Under the pieces are notes generated by a model, which was given only the letters and a program-made list of their open reading frames with translations, was not told where the DNA came from and searched no databases. DNA of 10,445 nt. Origin: an uncultured Butyrivibrio sp. (GTDB lineage Bacteria; Bacillota; Clostridia; Lachnospirales; Lachnospiraceae). Positions within the stretch are counted from its first letter, which is position 1; every line of letters begins with the position of its first letter. This document shows, one piece after another, positions 1-5,686 of the stretch. The stretch covers positions 1-10,445 of the forward strand of contig CAMVRW010000056.1 of the NCBI GenBank assembly GCA_947169985.1, given 5' to 3'. Position numbers and translations under genes: made by a program.

Positions 1-346
1 AGATCAGGATTGCGAAGAACGGCGACAGTTTATTGAGCATGTTGGCGTCTGCAATGTTCAGCTGGTCTATGGCATAGAAGTTGGCGATGAGGCCACTTGT
101 GCCAAACAGGCATCTGAAAAGGATATCTCCTCCGCAACCTTTTTTGATCCTGATCTTCTCTCCTGATCTGATGAGAAGGATCAGGGATGCAATGATGGCT
201 ACAGCATTTCTGAAAAAAGCTTTCTCCATGGTGGGAACATCTCCGGATATCCTTACGAAGAAGGTCATCATTGAAAATCCAAAGGCTGCGAACAGTATGC
301 AGATGATTCCCTTTGATTTATTGTTAATACTATTAAATTCTTTCAT
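1..346 (-). CDS. EamA/DMT-family permease, 5' part only (cut by window edge)
   Basis: Reading leftward from an ATG at 344-346 there is an uninterrupted frame of 115 codons that runs off the left edge. It begins MKEFNSINNKSKGII and continues into a hydrophobic helix (CILFAAFGFSMMTFFV), a VPTMEKAFFRNAVA stretch, a second helix (AIIASLILLI), and then FRCLFGTSGLIANFYAIDQL followed by NIADANMLNKLSPFFAIL. This is the helix layout and wording of the first EamA repeat of drug/metabolite transporters: a short cytoplasmic N-terminus, the 'R' in helix 2, and the 'A.ML..LSP.F' helix 4. It should be an inner-membrane metabolite exporter or permease; the substrate cannot be told. The start is uncertain: an in-frame ATG at 404-406 would add 20 residues and begin 9 bp after the preceding minus-strand ORF, and a GTG lies two codons upstream of the chosen ATG. 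A GGGAGG at about 398-403 has no start codon at normal spacing. Confidence 0.8.
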   Translation of the reverse strand, partial: MKEFNSINNKSKGIICILFAAFGFSMMTFFVRISGDVPTMEKAFFRNAVAIIASLILLIRSGEKIRIKKGCGGDILFRCLFGTSGLIANFYAIDQLNIADANMLNKLSPFFAILI

Positions 347-415
347 TCCCACTTTTCCATACTTCAATTGATAATCAAATAAAGCCCGCTTACTTTTTCC
401 TCCCATTATTGAGCA

Positions 416-769
416 TTATCTATTATCATAAACCGCTTCTTTTAACAGTTCCTGGCACTCTCTTACGAGGGACATGTTGCTGCAGAGGATGAGGACTTCA
501 TTCCAGCAGGTTGAGACTTCTTCTGCGAGAGTGTCAGTATCTTCAATTCCCCACATAACTGCGAAATCTTCGTATCCGTTGATCTCCATATCTTCCTCAT
601 TGAAGATGGTACGGAGGTCTTCTGATGCTGCTCCACAAAAAGCTACGTTCTTGCATCCTCTTGTAAGTACTATATCTGCAGTTTCTCTGATTACGCAGAG
701 CTGTTGCAGAGCGGAATTTCTGGCAAAAAAGGCTTGGAAACGTTTGGGAATAGCGTATAATAGAAACAA
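416..769 (-). CDS. Doubtful 117-codon ORF, unknown function
   Basis: The frame opens right after an in-frame TAA at 770-772, so the only full-length start is a TTG at 767-769. There is no Shine-Dalgarno sequence before it, and it lies inside the promoter of the divergent permease gene. The product would be acidic, with five cysteines, and looks soluble: after a basic N-terminal segment comes LCVIRETADIVLTRGCKNVAF, then acidic stretches (FNEEDMEINGYEDF, IEDTDTLAEEV) and a helical C-terminus (SLVRECQELLKEAV). No family was recognised. The residue mix looks protein-like, and the gene would lie co-directionally 9 to 69 bp before the truncated permease gene, depending on which permease start is used. 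Possibilities are a genuine small gene with a rare start, an internal start at the ATG near 589 (preceded by GAGGAAG), or a 5'-truncated remnant. A plus-strand frame overlaps it (474-896) but looks less protein-like. Confidence 0.4.
   Translation of the reverse strand: MFLLYAIPKRFQAFFARNSALQQLCVIRETADIVLTRGCKNVAFCGAASEDLRTIFNEEDMEINGYEDFAVMWGIEDTDTLAEEVSTCWNEVLILCSNMSLVRECQELLKEAVYDNR
734..761 (+). promoter_or_regulatory. Sigma-A promoter of the EamA permease gene (leaderless transcript likely)
   Basis: TTGGAA (734-739), a 16-bp spacer and a perfect TATAAT (756-761). Transcription would start near 767-769, only 3-5 nt before the ATG at 772. There is no ribosome-binding sequence in between, so the mRNA should be leaderless or nearly so. 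Confidence 0.65.
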
Positions 770-771
770 TT

Positions 772-1674
772 ATGACGAAGATCAAAAACTCTCAGATAAA
801 AAGTTCATTATTGCTGTTGCTGGCATCGCTGGTGTGGGGACTGGCCTTTGTGGCTCAGTCAGTTGCCGGCGGGAATGTTGGCACGTTTACTTTTAATGGA
901 ATCAGGTTCATCATTGGAGGATGCTGCCTGCTGCCATTCCTTCGTGGCCACAACATTGCGCCTAGTAAGATTCCGTTTAACAAGCTGGTGGGCGGGATAA
1001 TTTGTGGAACAGCTCTTTTCCTGGCTTCTACGTTCCAGCAGGGAGGGATTGCCCTGGGGGCTGATGCCGGAGAAGCGGGATTTCTGACTGCTTGCTACAT
1101 TGTCCTGGTGCCTATCTTAGGACTTGTTATTGGAAAAAAGTGCTCTCCGCTGGTTTGGCCTGCCGTGGGAATAGCTCTTTTCGGGCTATATCTTCTGTGC
1201 ATACCTGCTAGCGGCAGCGGACTTAGAGTCTCAACCGCAGACCTTGCGCTACTGGCCTGTGCATTTATGTTTTCGATTCAGATTCTGTGCGTGGACCACT
1301 ACGCCAAGGTAATGAGTCCTGTGGCTCTTGCCTGCGTTCAATTCTTCGTGAGCGGAGCTGTGTCTTTAGTGGCAGCCTTCATATATGAGTTCTTACCTGC
1401 CCCATCTGCATGGGTAAGCTCTCTCTCCATGCCCCTTTCCTGGGTGTCGATCCTATACACCGGAATCTTCTCCTGTGCGGTGGGCTACACTCTCCAGGCT
1501 GTGGGCCAAAGAGATCTTCCCCCTGCCCTGGCTTCACTTATCATGAGCCTTGAATCAGTCTTTTCTTCCATCTTTGGCTGGCTGATCCTGCGCCAGACCA
1601 TGACAGGAAGGGAAGTACTTGGCTGTGTCCTCATCTTCACCGCTGTCATCCTGGCCCAGATACCGCGGAAATAG
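772..1674 (+). CDS. EamA/DMT-family permease (complete, two EamA repeats)
   Basis: A 300-residue protein with about ten hydrophobic helices, the usual length for the ten-TM drug/metabolite transporter superfamily. The first repeat starts with SSLLLLLASLVWGLAFVAQS (around residues 11-30), the typical 'lla.l.WG..fva' helix 1. It continues through FNGIRFIIGGCCLLP (helix 2) and GEAGFLTACYIVLVPILG (helix 4), the family's 'k.aFl..lyvvlvP' signature. The second repeat begins near residue 157 (LALLACAFMFSIQILCVDHY) and ends with ASLIMSLESVFSSIFGWLIL and a final helix before IPRK. It probably exports or takes up a small metabolite at the cytoplasmic membrane; the substrate is unknown. The start at 772 is kept because helix 1 begins at residue 11 and a later start would cut into it, although there is no Shine-Dalgarno sequence. 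No terminator follows; the next promoter starts immediately. It is not obviously a close duplicate of the truncated permease at the left edge. Confidence 0.9.
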   Translation: MTKIKNSQIKSSLLLLLASLVWGLAFVAQSVAGGNVGTFTFNGIRFIIGGCCLLPFLRGHNIAPSKIPFNKLVGGIICGTALFLASTFQQGGIALGADAGEAGFLTACYIVLVPILGLVIGKKCSPLVWPAVGIALFGLYLLCIPASGSGLRVSTADLALLACAFMFSIQILCVDHYAKVMSPVALACVQFFVSGAVSLVAAFIYEFLPAPSAWVSSLSMPLSWVSILYTGIFSCAVGYTLQAVGQRDLPPALASLIMSLESVFSSIFGWLILRQTMTGREVLGCVLIFTAVILAQIPRK

Positions 1675-1708
1675 TGTGACATTCCTGTGACAGATCCTCT
1701 GATATAAT
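1675..1708 (+). promoter_or_regulatory. Extended -10 promoter with tandem TGTGACA boxes, upstream of the secreted protein gene
   Basis: TATAAT at 1703-1708 is preceded by TG at 1700-1701 (TGaTATAAT, an extended -10). The -35 region has no good hexamer. Instead it carries two direct copies of TGTGACA (1675-1681 and 1686-1692), 11 bp apart start to start, which is one helical turn. That layout fits an activator or repressor site; the binding factor is unknown. Confidence 0.6.
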
Positions 1709-1715
1709 CAGCTCA

Positions 1716-1735
1716 AAGGAACCAAAAAGGTCCTT
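1716..1735 (+). other. 5'-UTR hairpin before the secreted protein gene
   Basis: AAGGA(a)CC, five A residues, then GGTCCTT form a 7-bp stem with one bulged A. It lies at the predicted 5' end of the transcript. No U-run follows, so it is not a terminator. It could protect the 5' end of the mRNA; this is inference. Confidence 0.35.
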
Positions 1736-1782
1736 GTGTGAAATGGTTTTCAGTTCATTAAAAGAGAAAAGGAGATGTCGAT

Positions 1783-2157
1783 ATGAGAAGGATGACTTTA
1801 ATCGCTGCAGCTATAGCTTGCGCAATCATTTTTGTATTTGGTTTTTCAGGATTCAAATCAGAAGCAGCTTGTCAGCCTCAGTCACTGGGTGGATGGTCTC
1901 TTGTTGATAACAATACGCCTTCCATGATGAAAGACGAAGACAGCGCACGTATCCAGACAGCGCTCAAAGATCAGGGTGCAGATTTCAAAGTTCTCGATCT
2001 TGTGGCAACACAGGTTGTATCCGGAACCAACTACAAAGCTCTTTGCAGAGGCAACGACAAGAACCTTTACGTAGTAACCTGGTACAAAGATCTTCAGGGC
2101 AACTCAAGCCTCACCTCCGCAGAATGTGTTAACATCGGGGCTTACTCAGGAATGTAA
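1783..2157 (+). CDS. Small secreted cystatin-like protein (candidate cysteine-protease inhibitor)
   Basis: A 124-residue protein with a clear Sec signal peptide: MRRM, a hydrophobic core (TLIAAAIACAIIFVFGF), and a likely cleavage near residues 27-30 (SEAAC). A lipoprotein site at C30 is possible but the -3 residue is Glu, a poor lipobox. The roughly 95-residue mature part has the cystatin layout: a Gly-Gly near its N-terminus (G36-G37), a helix-like segment (DEDSARIQTALKDQG, 51-65), then strand-loop-strand around Q77-V-V-S-G81, followed by TNYKALCRGND and a strand LYVVTWYKDL. In cystatins, Q-x-V-x-G is the loop that enters the active site of papain-type proteases, often followed by TNY as here. 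C88 and C115 could form a disulfide. The Pro-Trp of the second cystatin hairpin is not seen. It has its own promoter and terminator and a strong AAGGAG 8 nt before the ATG, so it is a single-gene unit. Fold assignment rests on motif and order only. Confidence 0.75.
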   Translation: MRRMTLIAAAIACAIIFVFGFSGFKSEAACQPQSLGGWSLVDNNTPSMMKDEDSARIQTALKDQGADFKVLDLVATQVVSGTNYKALCRGNDKNLYVVTWYKDLQGNSSLTSAECVNIGAYSGM

Positions 2158-2171
2158 AACAGTCATCCTTA

Positions 2172-2214
2172 CAGGATACTTCTTCTAGCAAGAAGTATCC
2201 TGTTTTTTATTTTC
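2172..2214 (+). terminator. Intrinsic terminator of the cystatin-like gene
   Basis: CAGGATACTTCTT (2172-2184) pairs perfectly with AAGAAGTATCCTG (2190-2202) around a 5-nt loop. It is followed by TTTTTTATTTT. A 13-bp stem with a U-run is a textbook Rho-independent terminator. Confidence 0.95.
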
Positions 2215-2234
2215 CCCTTGCATTCACTTCGATG

Positions 2235-2263
2235 TTGTTTGGCGGGAGCAGGTATACTATACT
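2235..2263 (+). promoter_or_regulatory. Sigma-A promoter of the IMPase-family gene
   Basis: TTGTTT (2235-2240), a 17-bp spacer and TATACT (2258-2263); an overlapping TATACT also lies at 2253-2258. Transcription should start near 2270. This puts an upstream in-frame ATG at 2232 outside the transcript and supports the start at 2292. Confidence 0.6.
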
Positions 2264-2291
2264 GTCCCTAAGAAAGGCGAGGGTAAAGAAA

Positions 2292-3089
2292 ATGACAATA
2301 GATGAAATTATTTTAATAGTAAAAGATGCGGGAAATATACTGCTGAATGCAAAACGTCCCAGGATCATGGAGAAGTCAGGACATGCTAATTTTGTGACGG
2401 AAACTGATGAAAAAGTTCAGAGATTTCTTGTGGAGAGATTGAAGGCAGTGCTCCCTGAGGCTGAATTCCTCGGAGAAGAGGATGGCCAGGATGTCTTCTC
2501 TGCAAAGATGGCAAGTGGGTACTGCTTCGTGATAGATCCAATCGACGGAACCTCAAATTTTATCTACGAGTACAGACCTTCAGTGGTTTCAGTAGGTCTT
2601 TTAAAAGATGGAAAGCCATATATGGCCGTTGTGTATAACCCTTACGATGACATGATGTTCTCTGCGAAAGCAGGTGAGGGAGCGTATATGAACGGGGAAA
2701 AGATAATGTCTTCAGAGGCGCCGCTTTCCGACCAGCTGGCGTGCTTTGGAACAGCTCCATACTATGAGGAATACAGGGACAGATCCTTTGAGATTGCCAA
2801 GAAGCTTTTGCCCCAGTGCGTCGATCTTCGAAGATCGGGGACAGCAGCCTGGGATATGTGCTGCGTTGCCCTGGGAAGATGCGGCCTATATTTTGAATTA
2901 AAGATCCAGATATGGGATTACGCCGCAGCTGCTCTCATTGCGATGGAAGCAGGCTGCAGCGTAACTGACATTGAAGGTAATCCTCTCTCCTACACAGGGG
3001 CTTCATCAGCACTTTGCATGGGACGAGGGGTAAAAGAAATACCGGTGTGTTTTACTTTTCAAAATACTGTATCTTCTCAACAACCTTGA
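2292..3089 (+). CDS. Inositol monophosphatase-family phosphatase
   Basis: A 265-residue protein, the family's normal length, with all its metal-site signatures: VTETD (35-39), GEEDG (61-65, metal-binding Glu), DPIDGTSNF (82-90, the two metal-binding Asp residues of motif A) and IWDYAAAALIAMEAG (207-221, motif B with the WD pair). Members of this Mg2+-dependent, Li+-sensitive superfamily hydrolyse sugar or polyol monophosphates (myo-inositol-1-P, some histidinol-P, PAP or fructose-1,6-bisphosphate). Sequence alone does not settle the substrate. The usual 'HG(F/Y)P' after DGT.NF is replaced by YEYRPS, so the substrate loop differs from classical SuhB. The start at 2292 is chosen because the promoter lies between it and an earlier in-frame ATG, and GAGGG precedes it. 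The last 12 codons overlap the convergent MBL gene on the other strand by 38 bp, and no terminator is seen between them. Confidence 0.92.
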   Translation: MTIDEIILIVKDAGNILLNAKRPRIMEKSGHANFVTETDEKVQRFLVERLKAVLPEAEFLGEEDGQDVFSAKMASGYCFVIDPIDGTSNFIYEYRPSVVSVGLLKDGKPYMAVVYNPYDDMMFSAKAGEGAYMNGEKIMSSEAPLSDQLACFGTAPYYEEYRDRSFEIAKKLLPQCVDLRRSGTAAWDMCCVALGRCGLYFELKIQIWDYAAAALIAMEAGCSVTDIEGNPLSYTGASSALCMGRGVKEIPVCFTFQNTVSSQQP

Positions 3090-3699
3090 CAGGGTCCTTG
3101 ACCATGCCTGCAAAAGTTTTACCATCTGACTGCTTTCCTACTATGCTGCCATAGTGGGTAGGAATGGCAAACTCCGGTCTGATGGTGTTGATAAGGTCAG
3201 CAGCTCTTTTAGCATCCATTGTATATGTGCCGCCCACGGGAACTATTGCGATGTCGCACTGAACCTCCTTGGCTTCATTGGTGGCACCTGTGTCTCCGGC
3301 GATGTAGATGCGCTTTCCTTCCAGCTTCAGGATATATCCAACCCACTCAGCACGTCTTGGGTGGAAGGGCTTAAGCGTGTTATAGGCAGGGATTGTCTCA
3401 AGCTCAAGTCCGCTGATCTTCTTGTCATCACCAGGCTGAACCGCAACAACTTCCTTCACTTCCCTTGACAGCTCCCTGGCATCATCGATCATGCTCTCAG
3501 GCGCAACAAGGATTGTAGATTCTTTTACCACCTTGCGGATATCCTCTACAGAGAAATGGTCATAATGGCTGTGGGTGATCAGGACGTAATCCGCGTCATG
3601 GAAATCTTCCTTTATCTTAAAGGGGTCCACATAGATGGTGCCCACATCGCTTTTTATCCTTATACTGCTCTGGGTGAAAACCTCAATTTTATCGATCAT
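3052..3699 (-). CDS. MBL-fold metal-dependent hydrolase (UlaG/COG2220-like)
   Basis: A 215-residue metallo-beta-lactamase-fold protein. The dinuclear metal site is visible: H43-S-H45-Y-D47-H48 (HxHxDH), D136 in AGDT, and H182 in PTHYGS. The short length, DPF near residue 25, IPAYN near 103 and the absence of a long second domain match the compact COG2220 group, which includes UlaG-like lactonases and many uncharacterised hydrolases. It should be a cytoplasmic hydrolase using two metal ions, possibly Zn or Mn; the substrate is unknown. Its ATG overlaps the stop of the upstream RHH gene by 4 bp (ATGA), and AGGAG lies at proper spacing inside that gene, so the two are translationally coupled. 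Its 3' end runs 38 bp into the convergent phosphatase gene. Confidence 0.9.
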   Translation of the reverse strand: MIDKIEVFTQSSIRIKSDVGTIYVDPFKIKEDFHDADYVLITHSHYDHFSVEDIRKVVKESTILVAPESMIDDARELSREVKEVVAVQPGDDKKISGLELETIPAYNTLKPFHPRRAEWVGYILKLEGKRIYIAGDTGATNEAKEVQCDIAIVPVGGTYTMDAKRAADLINTIRPEFAIPTHYGSIVGKQSDGKTFAGMVKDPVKVVEKIQYFEK

Positions 3700-4124
3700 A
3701 CAGCGCTCCTTTTAGCATTAACATAAACTGCTGCTCTGCAATAGAACTTGAGCTGTTCCTCACCGTTCTTTATGGTTGTGGCTCTCTCGATGCCCTTGGC
3801 GTTGCCCTGTTTTACTGCCTCGTTAAACATCTTGCCAAGGCGGGCTCTTACCTGTGCAGGGGATTCCTTGATCTTGTACTCAGCAAGGACCTCATTACCA
3901 TCTGCAAAGGTTGGAAGATCTGCCAGAGTAAACTCCTTATCCATCTTCTTGGCTTCCTTGATCATCTCGCTGACTGCTACTGTATAGTCGTAGGTAGTTC
4001 TTTTACCAAAGCGCTCTTCTAGCATCTCGCATACGTAGTAGTTAACAGTGATGTTCTGCTTCTTAGCCTCTTTCTCAATCTGATCATACATATCCTGTGA
4101 TAATGATAAATTTACTCTTGGCAT
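3696..4124 (-). CDS. Ribbon-helix-helix DNA-binding protein with unassigned C-terminal domain
   Basis: A 142-residue protein. Residues 1-40 (MPRVNLSLSQDMYDQIEKEA, then KKQNITVNYYVCEMLEERFG) have the Arc/CopG ribbon-helix-helix pattern: a short basic beta-strand (RVNLSLS), helix 1, a turn, and helix 2. Residues from about 64 (FTLADLPTF, then PAQVRARLGKMFNEAVKQGNAKGIERA, ending FYCRAAVYVNAKRSAV) form a second domain. It vaguely recalls the DUF1413-type tail found on some RHH proteins ('rlGk.F...v..G'); this is a memory-level match only. RHH proteins bind DNA as dimers and commonly repress their own operon. Here an AGGAGG lies 8 nt before the ATG, and a perfect promoter with duplicated boxes lies just upstream. 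It is coupled to the MBL hydrolase gene by ATGA. A toxin-antitoxin reading is possible but the partner looks like an enzyme, not a known toxin. Confidence 0.85.
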   Translation of the reverse strand: MPRVNLSLSQDMYDQIEKEAKKQNITVNYYVCEMLEERFGKRTTYDYTVAVSEMIKEAKKMDKEFTLADLPTFADGNEVLAEYKIKESPAQVRARLGKMFNEAVKQGNAKGIERATTIKNGEEQLKFYCRAAVYVNAKRSAV

Positions 4125-4137
4125 ACCTTCATCCTCC

Positions 4138-4180
4138 TATGAGTGTTAAACAGTTCCGTATGCATTAATTATATGAGTGT
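4138..4180 (-). repeat. Duplicated TATGAGTGT boxes (candidate RHH operators)
   Basis: TATGAGTGT occurs at 4138-4146 and again at 4172-4180 on the plus strand, in the same orientation, 34 bp apart start to start. The first touches the ribosome-binding site and the second overlaps the -10 box of the RHH/MBL operon. Their position fits autoregulation by the RHH protein; binding is inference. Confidence 0.5.
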
Positions 4181-4196
4181 GGATCGCATATGTCAA
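4168..4196 (-). promoter_or_regulatory. Perfect consensus sigma-A promoter of the RHH-MBL operon
   Basis: On the minus strand, TTGACA (4196-4191), a 17-bp spacer and TATAAT (4173-4168). Both hexamers match consensus exactly. The -35 box overlaps the stop codon of the upstream YwaF-like gene, so the operon can be transcribed apart from it. Confidence 0.88.
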
Positions 4197-4948
4197 TTTT
4201 TGGGGTTCTCCCACCGCTTCCTTAGCTCTATTCCAAGATAAATGAGAAAGATCACAGCCACAGTCAGCAGGGCATAACCCAAAAGATATCCCGGATTTCC
4301 CATAAATGATGCCATCCAGGAAAGAGGGCTGTTCGGAACCGGCCAGTTCACAAAGAAGTAATTACAGCCAAAGTGCTTATCAAACGCATAGATTGGCGGA
4401 ACTACCACGCACAGGAACAGCAGGCAAAAATGAATGTGCCTGATGGTGGGCCTGATATCCCCACGTACTCGCAGAAGCACCGGATAAAGGATAAGCAGTC
4501 CATGCCAGATATAGCTGTAGATATTCATGAAGTTCCAGACCGGATAATAGACCGTCCAGTCTGCAAACAGAAGTGCTGCCACAGACGCCGGCATTATGAT
4601 GATATATGATATTTCTCCCAAAAGCTCTTTTTCCCATTTGGACGGAATCCATTCTCTTAGAAGGAACACAAATATTCCTATGCTACAGATATGAAGGGGA
4701 AGATATCCGATCCCAAATCGGTGGATGCTGATAAGGAAGGTATCTTTGAAGACCTCCAGCCCCACCATGAAGACAGGCACTAGTTTCAGGAAATGTCTCT
4801 GCTTTCTGTCCTCCAGTCTTTTTATGAAAAAAATAAGGAATACCGTCAGAAGCAGGGTGATAACAACACTCATAAGATGGGCCATTCCAAACAATGGATA
4901 GCCCATCCCTGGTGGTATATCATCCTGTTGCTTCCAAAAGTATTCCAT
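4193..4948 (-). CDS. YwaF/TMEM164-like integral membrane protein (TIGR02206 type)
   Basis: A 251-residue protein with about six to seven hydrophobic helices and short loops. Signature pieces of the YwaF/TIGR02206 group are visible: HLMSVVITLLLTVFLIFFIK (helix 1, 24-43), YLPLHICSIGIFVFL (82-96) with the conserved Pro-Leu-His-x-Cys, WNFMNIYSYIWHGLLILYP (138-156) with its membrane His, and GCNYFFVNWP (194-203). The family is largely uncharacterised in bacteria. The human relative TMEM164 has been reported as an ether-phospholipid acyltransferase using a conserved cysteine, so a lipid role via C88 is a possibility, not a conclusion. AGGAG lies 7 nt before the ATG. It is divergent from the TetR gene, and a palindrome in the shared 144-bp gap makes TetR control plausible. 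Confidence 0.85.
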   Translation of the reverse strand: MEYFWKQQDDIPPGMGYPLFGMAHLMSVVITLLLTVFLIFFIKRLEDRKQRHFLKLVPVFMVGLEVFKDTFLISIHRFGIGYLPLHICSIGIFVFLLREWIPSKWEKELLGEISYIIIMPASVAALLFADWTVYYPVWNFMNIYSYIWHGLLILYPVLLRVRGDIRPTIRHIHFCLLFLCVVVPPIYAFDKHFGCNYFFVNWPVPNSPLSWMASFMGNPGYLLGYALLTVAVIFLIYLGIELRKRWENPKN

Positions 4949-4982
4949 GTCTTTTCTCCTATGTTTTCAATTTTACTATATT

Positions 4983-5006
4983 CCTATACATAAAAAAATG
5001 TATTGG
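4983..5006. promoter_or_regulatory. Imperfect 24-bp palindrome in the TetR/YwaF-like divergent gap (candidate operator)
   Basis: CCTATACAT (4983-4991) and ATGTATTGG (4998-5006) are inverted copies with one mismatched pair around an A-rich centre. A further CCTATGTA follows at 5008-5015. Placement between divergent genes, one of them encoding a TetR protein, is the usual place for a TetR operator. No U-run makes it a terminator. Confidence 0.4.
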
Positions 5007-5092
5007 TCCTATGTAGTCCAAAACCGAATATGTGTGTAAAATAGTAACGAAAGAAATATGATACCGAACCCTTTAAGAAATGGAATACTCAC

Positions 5093-5671
5093 ATGAATGA
5101 ATTTGATGAAAGATACAGCACATCAGAGGAAGCGATAGTTAATTCCTTCTTTTTGCTGCTGCGAGATAAAGATATAGATAAGATAACTGTTTCAGATGTG
5201 GTCAAGAAAGCCGGTATAGTAAGGAGCACTTTCTACAACCACTATGAAAATGTGCCTGCCCTTGTGAATGCGGCAGAGGAAAAGACAATTGAAAATATCT
5301 TTTGTCTGATGGAAAGCTTTCACCCCAGGGATGACAAAGAGATCTGTAAATCCTTCTTTTTGGCCATCTGTAATTACACAAGAGAAAATCCCTTTCTTTC
5401 TACACTTCTGAACAGTACAAGGGGCGATGCTTTTTTTGAAAAGATGCTTCTGATGTTTGACAGGTACATGAGAAAGGTTACGGATGACGAAACCTACCAT
5501 ATAGGGAACCGAAAAAGTGCTGCATATTTTATTGCATCGGCAATAGGCAGCACTATCGGTGTTTTACATAAGTGGTCCACTGAAAACTTTGATGCTTCGG
5601 AAGATGAGATCGCTGATATAATGGCTCAGGTCTTTATAACAGGAGTCCTTCCCGGATTGAATTCAAAGTAA
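5093..5671 (+). CDS. TetR/AcrR-family transcriptional regulator
   Basis: A 192-residue protein, typical TetR length. Residues about 11-60 hold the DNA-binding domain: helix 1 (SEEAIVNSFFLLLRDKDIDK), then ITVSDVVKKAGIVRSTFYNHYENV. The latter is the textbook TetR helix-turn-helix 'IT..di...Agi.rsTFY.hY.n'. The remaining all-helical part (CKSFFLAICNYTRENPFLSTLL, ENFDASEDEIADIMAQVFITGVLPGL) would bind ligand and dimerise. It resembles the DhaS-like/TetR_C group common in Firmicutes, whose ligands are mostly unknown. There is only a weak ribosome site (TGGA) before the ATG. Neighbours are the divergent YwaF-like gene and, 15 bp after its stop, the convergent end of the C/ACP/ligase operon. Control of either neighbour is plausible; a fatty-acyl ligand is speculation. 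Confidence 0.9.
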   Translation: MNEFDERYSTSEEAIVNSFFLLLRDKDIDKITVSDVVKKAGIVRSTFYNHYENVPALVNAAEEKTIENIFCLMESFHPRDDKEICKSFFLAICNYTRENPFLSTLLNSTRGDAFFEKMLLMFDRYMRKVTDDETYHIGNRKSAAYFIASAIGSTIGVLHKWSTENFDASEDEIADIMAQVFITGVLPGLNSK

Positions 5672-5686
5672 GTATTAAGCTCTCTG

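Noticed and set aside
81..371. Plus-strand 96-codon frame at the left end
   Set aside because: Antisense shadow of the EamA/DMT permease fragment, whose minus-strand translation shows clear transporter helices.
474..896. Plus-strand 140-codon frame overlapping the permease start
   Set aside because: It is Ser-rich, has no ribosome site, and overlaps the well-supported EamA gene by more than 120 bp in another frame; its first part is antisense to the minus-strand ORF.
1716..1735. Hairpin as terminator of the EamA permease gene
   Set aside because: No U-run follows, and it lies downstream of the next gene's -10 box, so it belongs to that gene's 5' UTR.
2232..2291. Upstream ATG extending the IMPase-family protein by 20 residues
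   Set aside because: A TTGTTT-17-TATACT promoter lies inside this stretch, there is no ribosome site before 2232, and homologues begin near the ATG at 2292.
3696..4124. Classical toxin-antitoxin pair with the MBL gene as toxin
   Set aside because: The MBL protein has a complete HxHxDH metal site and no resemblance to known toxins; only the operon layout is suggestive.
4983..5006. Palindrome as a terminator of the YwaF-like or TetR gene
   Set aside because: It lies at the 5' ends of two divergent genes, where a terminator makes no sense; an operator is more likely.
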